A DNA stretch of 45,779 bases, from NCBI RefSeq assembly GCF_000226955.1, contig NZ_AGFU01000018.1:1-45779 (forward strand). The letters run 5' to 3'. The notes under the pieces were generated by a model. That model saw only the letters and a program-made list of their open reading frames with translations. It was not told where the DNA came from and did not search any database. The position numbers and the translations under genes are program-made. The DNA is from Sphingomonas elodea ATCC 31461. Lineage in GTDB: Bacteria > Pseudomonadota > Alphaproteobacteria > Sphingomonadales > Sphingomonadaceae. Shown piece after piece: positions 1-10,959 of this stretch (the stretch's first letter is position 1; every line of letters starts with the position of its first letter).

Positions 1-1593
1 CCCCCCGCCTATAACGCTGGATATGGCGGTGCGGGCCTCACCTATCAGGTCGCCGCCAACGGTCAGGTCATCCTGAACTACTATAATTCGGGCGGTGCGT
101 TCGACGCGAAGAACAAGGCGTTCTACCTGCAGGACGAGTGGCGGATCACCGACCGGCTGACGCTGAATCTCGGCGTTCGTCGCGACGACTTCTCGGTCAA
201 CCGTCCGGACGGCAAGCGTCTCGTCAACCTCGACAAGAACTATGCGCCGCGCATCGGCGCGACGCTGAATCTGTGGGGCAATCAGTCCGGCAAGCTCTAT
301 GCCTCCTATGGCAGCTATTTCCTGCCGTTCGCCAGCAACACCGCGTTCCGCCAGACCGGCCGCGAGGTCTATTTCCGCGAGCGCTGGCGCTATTCGGGAT
401 TCGACGGAAACGGCATCCCGATCCTGACCACGCAGGTGGCCACGAACGTGAACTACCAGGTCGCCTGCCCGTTCAAGCTGACGCCGACGTCGAGCGGGCA
501 GAACTGCTCGGTGACGGGCAACGGCACTGTGCCGGATTCGAGCACCGCAATCGCCGCCAACCTGAAGGCGACCAAGGAAAACGAACTCGTGTTCGGCTAT
601 GAGCACAAGTTCGGCCGCTGGACGGTGGGCCTGAACTTCACCCACCGCACCCTTGTCACCAACGCCGAGGACGTGGCGATCGACCAGGCCGTGCTCGCCT
701 ATTGCACCGCCAACAAGATCGCCGGCTGCGAAGACATCTGGACCGGCTTCCACCAGTATTCGATCGTCAATCCCGGCAACGACGTGACGATCAATCTGTC
801 GGGACTCGACGGGCGCCAGGTGACCTTCAAGGCCAACACGCTCGGCTATCCGAAGGCGAAGCGCACCTATGACGCGGTCGACCTCACCTTCAACCGTCCG
901 TGGGACGGCAAGTGGAGCGTGGGCGGCAGCTACACCTGGTCGCAGGCCAAGGGTAACTCGGAAGGCTTCGTCCAGTCCGACTTCGGCCAGAGCGACGCGG
1001 GCATCACGCAGGACTTCGACCAGCCGAGCTTCCTGCAGGGCGCCTATGGCTATCTGCCGACCGACGTTCGTCACCGGATCAAGCTCTGGGGGTCGGTCGC
1101 GCTGAGCGATGCCTTCACCTTCGGTACCAACATCCAGGTGCAGTCGCCGCGTTCGCTGAGCTGCTTCGGCTACAACCCGGGCTCCGCGCCGGGTTCGAGC
1201 GATCCGTACAGCGACTTCGGCAACGTCTATGACCAGGCCTCGCGCTACTGCGCGGGTGGCCAGCAGATCGGCGTGTCCGACAGCGGCATCCCGGTCTATG
1301 GCAGCGTCTTCACGCCGCGCGGTACGGCGCAGAAGAGCCAGTGGCAGTCGACGATCAACCTGTCGGCCCGCTACAACATCAAGTTCGGCGAGCGTACCGT
1401 CACGCTGCGCGGCGACGTGTTCAACCTGTTCAATTCGCAGGCGATCACCAAGCGCAACGAGGTGGGCGATCTGCTCGGCGTGGTCACCGCGACCAACGGC
1501 CGGGTCGGGGTCAGCAAGAACCCGAATTACGGCCTGCCGACCGTCTACCAGGCGCCGCGCTACGTGCGTCTCGGCATCGACGTGACGTTCTGA
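1..1593 (+). CDS. TonB-dependent receptor, C-terminal part (5' end outside window)
   Basis: Frame 1 is open from the first base, so about 530 residues of the beta-barrel half are present and the signal peptide and plug lie upstream of the window. Barrel-type alternating strands are visible, for example YLQDEWRITDRLTLNLGVR near the start, and the protein ends with RYVRLGIDVTF, the aromatic-terminated last strand expected for an outer-membrane protein. The long extracellular-type loops and the DEWRITDRLTLNLGVR pattern resemble the Oar-like TonB receptors common in sphingomonads and xanthomonads. Such receptors take up ligands across the outer membrane using TonB/ExbBD energy; the ligand cannot be told from this part. 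A strong terminator follows directly. An in-frame ATG at 436 exists, but homology-like barrel sequence extends well upstream of it, so it is not the start. Confidence 0.9.
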   Translation, partial: PPAYNAGYGGAGLTYQVAANGQVILNYYNSGGAFDAKNKAFYLQDEWRITDRLTLNLGVRRDDFSVNRPDGKRLVNLDKNYAPRIGATLNLWGNQSGKLYASYGSYFLPFASNTAFRQTGREVYFRERWRYSGFDGNGIPILTTQVATNVNYQVACPFKLTPTSSGQNCSVTGNGTVPDSSTAIAANLKATKENELVFGYEHKFGRWTVGLNFTHRTLVTNAEDVAIDQAVLAYCTANKIAGCEDIWTGFHQYSIVNPGNDVTINLSGLDGRQVTFKANTLGYPKAKRTYDAVDLTFNRPWDGKWSVGGSYTWSQAKGNSEGFVQSDFGQSDAGITQDFDQPSFLQGAYGYLPTDVRHRIKLWGSVALSDAFTFGTNIQVQSPRSLSCFGYNPGSAPGSSDPYSDFGNVYDQASRYCAGGQQIGVSDSGIPVYGSVFTPRGTAQKSQWQSTINLSARYNIKFGERTVTLRGDVFNLFNSQAITKRNEVGDLLGVVTATNGRVGVSKNPNYGLPTVYQAPRYVRLGIDVTF

Positions 1594-1617
1594 TCCCGGC
1601 GATCGGAATGCGGGGAA

Positions 1618-1643
1618 GGGGCGGGCATTGCCTGCCCCTTTTT
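1618..1643 (+). terminator. Rho-independent terminator after the TonB receptor
   Basis: A 9-bp stem (GGGGCGGGC with GCCTGCCCC, one G-T pair) and a 3-nt loop are followed by five T on the plus strand, 24 bp after the receptor stop. It separates the receptor from the convergent sulfotransferase gene. Confidence 0.85.
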
Positions 1644-1677
1644 CGTTTCAGACGACCGCCTTCACCGCGCGAGCGTT

Positions 1678-3218
1678 TCAGGTGCGATAGGCGTCGCTGA
1701 ATGGTTTGAGCAGGGTTGCGAGCGGGCGTGCTCGGCCGACGCTTGCGGTCGAGATCGGTCCGCGTACCTGCTGGACGCTGGCCGTCCCGACGCGCCGCTC
1801 GGCCTGGTGGGCAGAAAACTGCCCCGGCTCCACCGCAAGCCCGGCATGTGCCGCAATGCGCGGAATCCACTCTGTAGGATCGCGCACGAGGTCCTCATAC
1901 GGCACCGCCAGGATGCGATCGGGGAACAGTGCCTGCCAATGCGCGAACAGCCGGTCTTCCTGTCGGAAATGGCGGGCGAGCCGTTCGGGCGTCCAGCTCC
2001 AGGGCAGCGGCGTGTTGAAGAAGGTGCGCAGGCACGACAGCGCATTGTCTTCCGGGTCGCGACGGATCCAGATCAGACGCGCGTCGGGCAGGGTGTGGAA
2101 CTGCAGCCCCAGCAGGTGCGACTGGTTGAGCGTCTTGTCGACGACATGGCCGGGAACCGGGAAGCGTTCGGCGAGCAGCCGGTGATAGGTGGCGCGCACC
2201 CGGCCCCAGGGGTCCTTGTCCGCCTCCCGCGCCTGGTAGGCGAGCGCGCCGGCCAGCGAGCGATCGCCCGTCGCGAGCAATGCCGGCCCCATCAGGTTGA
2301 TCTCGCCGCCATCGGCCACTGCCGAATGCGCCGCCAATATCTGTTCGACCAGCGTCGTGCCGGAGCGGGGCAGCCCATGCACGAAGAGGGCGCGCGACTT
2401 CTCCTGTTGCCGGGGCGGCGCGAGCCGCGCCAGCCCCTCCGGCGTGAAATCGGCGATGCATCGGGCGGTCTGGCGTTCCACCGCCTCGGGATCATAGGGT
2501 GCCTCGGATGCGCGCAACCGGCCGCTTTCGGCGTAAAGCCTGAACGCCGCGGCCGTATCGCCGCAGTCGTCGAGCGCCTTGCCCCGGGCGAAGCGCAGCC
2601 GGGCGCGAAGCGGCGCCGGAGCCTGGGCGAGCGCACGTTCCGCCTGCTCGAGCGCGGCAAGGTCAGGGTCGCCGGCATGGAAGCGCTTGATCATCGCCAG
2701 CGCCAGCCAGGTGGCCGGTTGGGCCGGGGCGCGGTCCAGTACCTGCCGGTACAGCCCTTCCGCCGTGTCGAACGCACCCATCTCGCTCGCCAGCGTCGCC
2801 CTAAGGTGAAGGATGGCGGGGTGCTCCTGCACCGCAGGCGGCAAGCCGGCCACAAGCGCTGCGATCTCCGCATCGCGACCGAACGCCGCCAGATCCTCGC
2901 AGAGCGCCAGCAGCCGCTCCAGGCTGAACGGTTCGGTCCGGGCGTAACGGCGCGAGGCTTCGATCGTCAGCTCGATCTCGCCAATCTGTCGGGTGAGCAT
3001 CGCGACGCTGCGCCAGCGATCCCCACTGGAGGGGCCGTTGCGAAACTCCACGTGAAGGAGGCCAAGCGCGGCATCGCGATCGAATGCCTGCAGCGCACGG
3101 ATAGCGGCGGGGATCTGGCTGAGAAGCGGGGCGGGAGACATGGCCCGTTGGTAGAGCAAGCTTCCCGCGCTGCCTATGGCGGAGGCGCGGGCCACCTTCA
3201 GCCCGCGCCCCTGTCGAT

Positions 3219-3222
<4 letters not shown>
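1678..3222 (-). CDS. TPR-sulfotransferase family protein
   Basis: The N-terminal half (about residues 30-260) is helical and shows TPR-like repeats such as [20 protein letters not shown]. The C-terminal half begins with [17 protein letters not shown] (residues about 281-296), the PAPS 5'-phosphosulfate loop of the sulfotransferase family, and continues with the 3'-phosphate region ([13 protein letters not shown]). This family moves sulfuryl groups from PAPS to a carbohydrate, lipid or peptide; the acceptor is unknown. The longest form starts with GTG at 3222, which overlaps the clpB stop in a GTGA arrangement and implies translational coupling. An ATG at 3141 ([11 protein letters not shown]) is the main alternative, and the 27 residues it would remove look unconserved; neither has a good Shine-Dalgarno. 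Its place directly behind clpB suggests co-transcription. Confidence 0.85.
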
Positions 3223-5798
<2,576 letters not shown>

Positions 5799-5826
5799 GC
5801 CTGATCCCTGTTCGAATGTGACCAGC

Positions 5827-5854
5827 AGATAGTGTTGCAAATCAGCAACACAAG
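5827..5854 (-). promoter_or_regulatory. Possible RpoH-type promoter for clpB
   Basis: Reading on the minus strand, CTTG (5854-5851) is followed after 18 bp by CTATCT (5832-5827), about 28 bp before the clpB start. This resembles alphaproteobacterial sigma-32 promoters (CTTG, then a CTAT-like -10). The spacing fits and clpB is a classic heat-shock gene, but the match is short and was judged by eye. Confidence 0.35.
5832..5851. promoter_or_regulatory. Inverted repeat between clpB and TonB receptor
   Basis: Perfect 7-bp arms GTGTTGC and GCAACAC flank the 6-bp spacer AAATCA. The dyad fills the spacer of the candidate clpB promoter, as an operator would. It is not the CIRCE element. Which of the divergent genes it would control is unknown. 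Confidence 0.4.
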
Positions 5855-6061
5855 AGGGGGCTCCTGCGTGCCATGCGTTCGGTGCACCGCCAGAGGATTA
5901 CCGGAAATGCGGAGTTTTCCGAGCGTTGCTTGCGACGTCACCGAAATGTCGCGCAACCGCCGCCATTCTGCAACCGGAACAGCCCGATGTTGCAACGCAG
6001 CGCGCGTAGCGGCCGCACAGCACGGGCGAGGGGTCCGGGCTTTCCCAAGGGGTTCTTGCGC

Positions 6062-8362
6062 ATGCGCATCCGTATGCTTGCCGCCGGCCTGCTCGCCGGC
6101 ACGTCGCTCTTCACCGCCGGCGCCGCCTTCGCGCAAACCGCACCGGCCGCCACCCTGGTCGACGACACCGCCCCGCAGAGCGGCGGCGACGAGATCGTGG
6201 TGATCGGCAAGGGCGAGACCCGCCAGATCCAGACCCTCACGCAGAACGACATCGCGCTACTCGCTCCGGGCACCAGCCCACTCAAGGCGATCGAAAAGCT
6301 GCCGGGCGTCAACTTCCAGGGTGCCGACCCGTTCGGTTCCTATGAATGGGCGGGCCGCATTTCGATCCGCAGCTTCAACCAGAACCAGCTCGGCTACACG
6401 CTGGACGGCATCCCGCTCGGCGATGCCAGCTACGGCAACGTCAACGGCCTGCACATCAGCCGCGCGATCATCAGCGAGAACATTGCCGAGACGCGCGTGT
6501 CGCAGGGCTCGGGCTCGATCGACACCCAGGCGACCAACAATCTCGGCGGCACGCTCGAATTCCTGTCCAGCGATCCCAAGGAGACGCTGGGCATCGACGT
6601 CAACGCTACCGGCGGCAGCGACAATTTCTGGCGCGTGTTCGGCCGGCTCGATTTCGGTGAGCTGACGCCCGGCGGCACCCGCGCCTATCTGTCCTATCTC
6701 CACTCCGATACCAACAAGTGGAAGGGCTGGGGGGCGCAGCGCGTCAATCAGGTCAACGGCAAGATCGTCACGCCCCTGAGCCCGGACCTGCGTGCGGTGG
6801 GCACGTTCGATTTCTCCGATCGTCGCGAGAACGACTATCAGGACATGTCGCTCGAGATGGTCAAGCGCCTGGGGTATGGCTGGGACAATATCTCGAACGA
6901 CTACGCCAAGGCGATCCTGGTCTCGGACATCGGCGCGAACAACGGCTATACCGGTTTGACGCCCACCAATCCCGGTGCCGGCAAGGTCTATCCCGCGCCC
7001 TTCGCCAACCCGGACGACGCCTATTACAACGCCGCCGGCTTGCGCCGCGACTATCTCGCCTCGGCAGGTCTCGAGACGACCGGCGGCGACGTGCACGGCG
7101 TGCTCAAGGGCTATTTCCACAACAATCACGGCCAGGGCCTGTGGTACACGCCCTATGTCGCCTCGCCGAACGGCGTGCCGATGTCGCTGCGGACCACCGA
7201 GTACGACATCCGCCGCGGCGGCGTGTTCGGCAATGTCGGCACCCGGATCGGCGCGAACGACGTGACCGTGGGCGGCTGGTACGAGCGGAACAACTTCCGC
7301 CAGGCGCGGCGCTTCTACGCGCTGGACAGTCGCACCGATCCCGGCCGCGACAGCCTGGCATTCCAGAGCAACCAGTTCGCCACCCAGTGGTACTGGCGCT
7401 ACCAGACCGATACTGTCCAGTATTACGTCCAGGACAAGATCGAGCTCGGCGCACTGACCGCGAACCTTGGCTGGAAGGGCTTCGCCGTCACCAACCGCGC
7501 GACGCCGATCGTCTCGGGCGGTCTCGCGGGCGGCAAGATCAAGGTAACCGACTGGTTCCAGCCCCATGCCGGCCTCAACTACCGCGTGACTCAGAATGCC
7601 GAGCTGTTCGCCGGCTTCACCCAGGTCACCCGCGCCTTCGTGTCGGCGGCGACGAGCGGGCCATTCGCGACCACCCAGGCCGGCTTCGACGCGCTCAACA
7701 GCGGGTCGACCAAGCTGAAGCCGGAAGCCTCGGACACCTATGAGGTGGGCGGCCGCTTCCGTTCTGGCATCTTCACCGGCTCGCTGGCGGGCTATTACGT
7801 CAACTTCCGCAATCGCCTGCTGGCGGTGACGACCAGCGCCGGCATCGTCGGCAACCCGGCGATCCTGCAGAATGTCGGCGACGCCCGCTCGATCGGTGTC
7901 GAGGCGACCGGCGACCTGCGCTTGCCGATGGGCTTCGGGCTGTTCGGCTCGTACAGCTACAACGACTCGACCTATCGCGATGACGTCCGCACCGCCACGG
8001 CGGTGATCCCCACCAAGGGCAAGACGGTGGTGGATTCGCCGAAGCACATGCTGAAGGGCGAGGTGACCTGGACCGGACAGGGCTTCAACGCCCGCGTCGG
8101 CGCCAACTACATGAGCAAGCGCTACTTCACCTACACCAACGACCAGTTCGTGGATGGCCGCGTGGTGGTGGATGCGACGCTCGGCTACAAGTTCGACCTT
8201 GGCGGCCGCAAGCTCGAGGTCCAGGCGAACGCGACCAACCTGTTCGACAAGAAGTATATCTCGACGATCGGCACCAACGGCTTCGGCAACAGCGGCGACA
8301 ACCAGACGCTGATGGTCGGTGCGCCGCAGCAGTTCTTCCTGACGCTGAAGGTCGGCCTGTAA
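6062..8362 (+). CDS. TonB-dependent receptor (complete)
   Basis: 766 residues. The start at 6062 (MRIRMLAAGLLAG) gives a clean signal peptide with likely cleavage after AAFA (residue 24), and AAGGGG lies upstream; the longer in-frame extension to 5873 would bury the signal peptide. A TonB-box-like segment (DEIVVIGKG) is followed by the plug domain (about residues 45-165: SPLKAIEKLPGVNFQG, ISIRSFNQNQLGYTLDGIPLGD, NLGGTLEF), then a 22-strand-type barrel ending FFLTLKVGL. It imports an unidentified ligand across the outer membrane with energy from TonB/ExbBD. It shows no CarboxypepD_reg domain, so it is a different subtype from the receptor at the start of the window. No transport or degradation gene adjoins it, so the substrate cannot be guessed. 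A strong terminator follows. Confidence 0.95.
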   Translation: MRIRMLAAGLLAGTSLFTAGAAFAQTAPAATLVDDTAPQSGGDEIVVIGKGETRQIQTLTQNDIALLAPGTSPLKAIEKLPGVNFQGADPFGSYEWAGRISIRSFNQNQLGYTLDGIPLGDASYGNVNGLHISRAIISENIAETRVSQGSGSIDTQATNNLGGTLEFLSSDPKETLGIDVNATGGSDNFWRVFGRLDFGELTPGGTRAYLSYLHSDTNKWKGWGAQRVNQVNGKIVTPLSPDLRAVGTFDFSDRRENDYQDMSLEMVKRLGYGWDNISNDYAKAILVSDIGANNGYTGLTPTNPGAGKVYPAPFANPDDAYYNAAGLRRDYLASAGLETTGGDVHGVLKGYFHNNHGQGLWYTPYVASPNGVPMSLRTTEYDIRRGGVFGNVGTRIGANDVTVGGWYERNNFRQARRFYALDSRTDPGRDSLAFQSNQFATQWYWRYQTDTVQYYVQDKIELGALTANLGWKGFAVTNRATPIVSGGLAGGKIKVTDWFQPHAGLNYRVTQNAELFAGFTQVTRAFVSAATSGPFATTQAGFDALNSGSTKLKPEASDTYEVGGRFRSGIFTGSLAGYYVNFRNRLLAVTTSAGIVGNPAILQNVGDARSIGVEATGDLRLPMGFGLFGSYSYNDSTYRDDVRTATAVIPTKGKTVVDSPKHMLKGEVTWTGQGFNARVGANYMSKRYFTYTNDQFVDGRVVVDATLGYKFDLGGRKLEVQANATNLFDKKYISTIGTNGFGNSGDNQTLMVGAPQQFFLTLKVGL

Positions 8363-8384
8363 GGTCTGCCAGGAGAGGGTGAGG

Positions 8385-8419
8385 GGGGCGGGGCACTGCG
8401 GTGCTCCGCCCCTTTTTTT
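8385..8419 (+). terminator. Rho-independent terminator after TonB receptor
   Basis: A 12-bp stem (GGGGCGGGGCAC with GTGCTCCGCCCC, one wobble pair) and the TGCG loop are followed by seven T. It lies 23 bp after the receptor stop. Confidence 0.93.
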
Positions 8420-8442
8420 CGCCGGGATGACGGTGCGAGGGT

Positions 8443-8670
8443 TCAGCCCGTCACGATCGGATAGGTGATCCGCAGTTCGTCGAGGAGCTTCTCCACCGCC
8501 GCGACGTCGCCCGCCGCACCGCTGGGGGCGAGCGACCAGTTGCAGTGCGGGTGCGTCTCGGCGTCATAGACGCGCACCTTGCCCAGCACCGTCTTCCAGC
8601 GCCGTACGGTGCCGCCATGACGGCGGACGAGCTGGGCCACGATACGGTCGATCAGGTCGGCTGCGGTCAT
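8443..8670 (-). CDS. 75-residue protein of unknown function, coupled to the aldo/keto reductase
   Basis: Starts MTAADLIDRIVAQLVRRHGG and ends ELRITYPIVTG. Its ATG overlaps the stop of the upstream aldo/keto reductase in an ATGA arrangement, strong evidence that it is translated. It is soluble, with no signal peptide or membrane segment; a basic region (RRHGGTVRRWKTVLGKVRVYD) is followed by a HPHCNW segment and an acidic C-terminal helix. I do not recognise the family. The operon context gives no more than a loose link to the reductase. Confidence 0.75.
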   Translation of the reverse strand: MTAADLIDRIVAQLVRRHGGTVRRWKTVLGKVRVYDAETHPHCNWSLAPSGAAGDVAAVEKLLDELRITYPIVTG

Positions 8671-9620
8671 CAGGCCCCGGCGGCGGTCAAGCGGTCGAGC
8701 TGGTCGCGGCTGAGCGCCACATCCCAGGCGCCGATCAGTTCGTCGAGCTGCTCGATGCTCGTCGCGCTGGCGATCGGCGCGGTGACGCCGTCCTGCGCGG
8801 CCAGCCAGGCCAGTGCGATCTGGGCGAGGTTCGCCCCGGTCTCGGTCGCGACCTCGTCCATCACTGCCAGCACCGCGCCGCCCTTGCCGGCGAGCAGCTT
8901 GGCCATGCCGCCGCCGCGCACGCTCTTCGCAAGATCGGCTTCGCTGCGATACTTGCCGGTGAGGAAGCCGGAGGCGAGGCCGTAATAGGGGATCACGCCG
9001 AGATTGTGGGTGACGCACAGATCCTGCAGCTCGCCCTCGAACTTGCGGCGGCTGACGAGGTTGTATTCGGGCTGGAGCACGCGGAAATGTGGGAGGCCTT
9101 CCTTCACGGCGAGGTCGAGCGCCGATTTGAGCCGCATCGCATGGAAGTTGGACGCCCCCAGCGCGCGGACCTTGCCCGTGTCGATCAGTTTGCCGAACGC
9201 CGCCAGATAGTCCTCCTGGGGCATGTCCTCATCGTCCTGATGGGCGAAATATAGGTCGATCGTCTCGATGCCGAGCCGCTGAAGCGAGGCTTCCGCCGCC
9301 GCAGCGATCCGCGCCGGCGCCAGCTTGGCCCCGCCCTCCCCCGGCAGCATGCCGACCTTGGTGGAGATCAGCACCTGGTCGCGCTTGCCGGAGGTGCGCA
9401 GCCATTCGCCGATCACGCTTTCCGATTCGCCGCCCGTATGGCCCGAGACCCAGGCCGAATAGACATCGGCGGTATCGATCATCACCCCGCCGCGTTCGGC
9501 GAAGCGATCGAGGATGCGGAAGCTCGTGGCCTTGTCGGCAGTCCAGCCGAACACGTTGCCGCCGAGGACGAGCGGCGAAATCTCGAGGCCCGAGGCGCCG
9601 AGGTGGCGAAGATGCGGCAT
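8670..9620 (-). CDS. Aldo/keto reductase
   Basis: 316 residues forming a (beta/alpha)8 NADPH-dependent oxidoreductase of the aldo/keto reductase superfamily. The catalytic tetrad can be placed: D49 and Y54 in MIDTADVY, K88 in LISTKVG and H127 in YFAHQDD. The N-terminal LGASGLEISPLVLGGNVFGW is the usual first strand. The LDRFAERGGVMIDTADVYSAW and GESESVIGEWL segments resemble the YajO/Tas-type subgroup acting on small carbonyl compounds. The physiological substrate is unknown. It begins 37 bp downstream of the lipoprotein gene and is followed, with a 4-bp overlap, by a 75-residue protein. Confidence 0.93.
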   Translation of the reverse strand: MPHLRHLGASGLEISPLVLGGNVFGWTADKATSFRILDRFAERGGVMIDTADVYSAWVSGHTGGESESVIGEWLRTSGKRDQVLISTKVGMLPGEGGAKLAPARIAAAAEASLQRLGIETIDLYFAHQDDEDMPQEDYLAAFGKLIDTGKVRALGASNFHAMRLKSALDLAVKEGLPHFRVLQPEYNLVSRRKFEGELQDLCVTHNLGVIPYYGLASGFLTGKYRSEADLAKSVRGGGMAKLLAGKGGAVLAVMDEVATETGANLAQIALAWLAAQDGVTAPIASATSIEQLDELIGAWDVALSRDQLDRLTAAGA

Positions 9621-9657
9621 GGACGGTCTCCGATGGAAGGGGAGGGCGAGGAACGCG

Positions 9658-9891
9658 TCAGTCGGTAATCTCGTTGCCCGCCGGGCCCGAGCTATTCGAA
9701 TAGGCGCTCTCGGCGTTGGCGAAGGCGGCGTCTTCGGCGGCGTTCACGTCGGCGACCGCATCGCCCATCGTGTTGCTGTCGCCGGCCATTGCCTCATTGG
9801 CTTCGGCAGCCTCGTTCTTCGCCTTGTTGCCGCAGGCGGCGAGGCTGGTCAGCGCCAGTGCGGCGACGGGAAGGAGGAGAAGCTTGCGCAT
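9658..9891 (-). CDS. Small lipoprotein
   Basis: 77 residues. MRKLLLLPVAALALTSLAAC is a lipoprotein signal peptide with lipobox LAAC, so C20 should be lipidated. The mature part is short, acidic and rich in Ala, Asn and Glu (NEAAEANEAMAGDSN), with no recognisable domain. AAGGAA lies about 10 bp before the ATG. Longer in-frame extension upstream would run through the regulator gene on the other strand and lose the signal peptide. Probably inserted in the cell envelope; function unknown. It is divergent from the methionine operon, and the 22-bp palindrome lies in the shared intergenic region. Confidence 0.8.
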   Translation of the reverse strand: MRKLLLLPVAALALTSLAACGNKAKNEAAEANEAMAGDSNTMGDAVADVNAAEDAAFANAESAYSNSSGPAGNEITD

Positions 9892-9974
9892 GGGAATGGG
9901 TTCCTTCACGAGAGTTGCAGCCGGGGCTAGCCAGAGCCGCAAACGCACGCAACCGCACAGCGATGCGTTGACCT

Positions 9975-9996
9975 GATATAAAGATATCTTTATATC
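9975..9996. promoter_or_regulatory. 22-bp perfect palindrome, likely operator of the ArsR-methyltransferase regulator
   Basis: The arms are GATATAAAGAT and ATCTTTATATC with no spacer, ending 12 bp before the regulator's ATG. It is very AT-rich in GC-rich DNA. Size and symmetry fit a dimeric ArsR-family repressor, and its position suggests autoregulation of the whole met operon and possibly of the divergent lipoprotein. No second copy was seen before metF or metH. Confidence 0.75.
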
Positions 9997-10008
9997 TATA
10001 AGCCGCCA

Positions 10009-10959
10009 ATGACAGAACCCCTCGCCATCTTCCGTGCGCTCGCGGATTCGACCCGGTTGCGGATCGTCGCGCTGCTGCGCGCGATGGAGTTGAGCGTGGG
10101 CGAGCTGGCGCAGGTGCTGGGGCAGAGCCAGCCGCGCGTTTCCCGCCATGTGAAGATCCTGTGCGATGCCGGCCTGGCCGAGCGGCGCAAGGAAGGCAGC
10201 TGGGTGTTCGTGGCGCTCGGCCGGCGTGCGGTGACCGCGCCGGTGCTCGCCGCGCTTGATGCCTGGGAACTGGCGGGCGATCCCTCGGTCCTCGCCGATC
10301 AGGCGCGGCTCGATGCCGTGCGCGCCGATCGCGCCAGTGCGGCCGAAGCCTGGTTCGAGAGCAATGCCGGCCAGTGGGACGCAATCCGCTCGCTCCACGT
10401 CGCCGAGAGCGAAGTCGAAGCGGCGATGGGCGCGGCACTGGGCGAGGGCTCGCTCGGCACGCTGGTCGATATCGGCACCGGCACGGGCCGCATGCTCGAG
10501 CTGTTCGGCCCGCGCTCGGCCCAGGCGGTGGGGATCGATCGCTCCTCGGAAATGCTGCGGCTGGCCCGCGCCAAGCTGGCCGATCTCGGCCATGCCGAGC
10601 TGCGCCAGGCCGATCTCTATGCACTGCCCTTGGCGGACGGCGCTGCGGATACTGCTATATTGCATCATGTGCTCCACTTCGCCCAGCAGCCGGCAGCGGC
10701 GATCGGCGAGGCGGCCCGCGTGCTCGGCCCCGGCGGGCGGCTGCTGATCGTCGATTTCGCGCCGCACGAGCGCGAGGAACTGCGTACCCGCGATGCGCAT
10801 GCGCGCCTGGGGTTCTCGGACGAGCAGATGCTCGGCTGGTTCGATCGCGCCGGGCTCGCCCCGGTGCAGGTGCAGACGCTGGAAGGCGGTGCGCTGACGG
10901 TGAAATTGTGGCTCGGTCGCAAGACCGGGGAGATTGCAGAGAAGGTGAAGGCGGCATGA
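10009..10959 (+). CDS. ArsR-family regulator fused to a SAM-dependent methyltransferase domain
   Basis: 316 residues. Residues about 1-90 are a winged helix-turn-helix of ArsR type (ALADSTRLRIVALL, then LAQVLGQSQPRVSRHVKIL as recognition helix). No metal-binding ELCVCDL-type cysteines are present, so it is not an arsenic sensor. Residues about 145-260 are a class I methyltransferase: VDIGTGTGRMLELF (153-166) is motif I, followed by AVGIDRSSEML and the post-motif ARVLGPGGRLLIVDFAP. Such fusions sit beside methionine-cycle genes in many Proteobacteria; the related SahR group senses S-adenosylhomocysteine. Here the ATG of metF overlaps its stop by 4 bp, so it leads the met operon. I infer that it binds the palindrome upstream and uses the methyltransferase fold as ligand sensor; real methyltransferase activity is not excluded. 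Confidence 0.92.
   Translation: MTEPLAIFRALADSTRLRIVALLRAMELSVGELAQVLGQSQPRVSRHVKILCDAGLAERRKEGSWVFVALGRRAVTAPVLAALDAWELAGDPSVLADQARLDAVRADRASAAEAWFESNAGQWDAIRSLHVAESEVEAAMGAALGEGSLGTLVDIGTGTGRMLELFGPRSAQAVGIDRSSEMLRLARAKLADLGHAELRQADLYALPLADGAADTAILHHVLHFAQQPAAAIGEAARVLGPGGRLLIVDFAPHEREELRTRDAHARLGFSDEQMLGWFDRAGLAPVQVQTLEGGALTVKLWLGRKTGEIAEKVKAA

Noticed and set aside
10009-10959. ArsR-family gene as an arsenic or metal sensor
   Set aside because: The metal-binding cysteine motif of ArsR sensors is missing, and the gene is coupled to metF.
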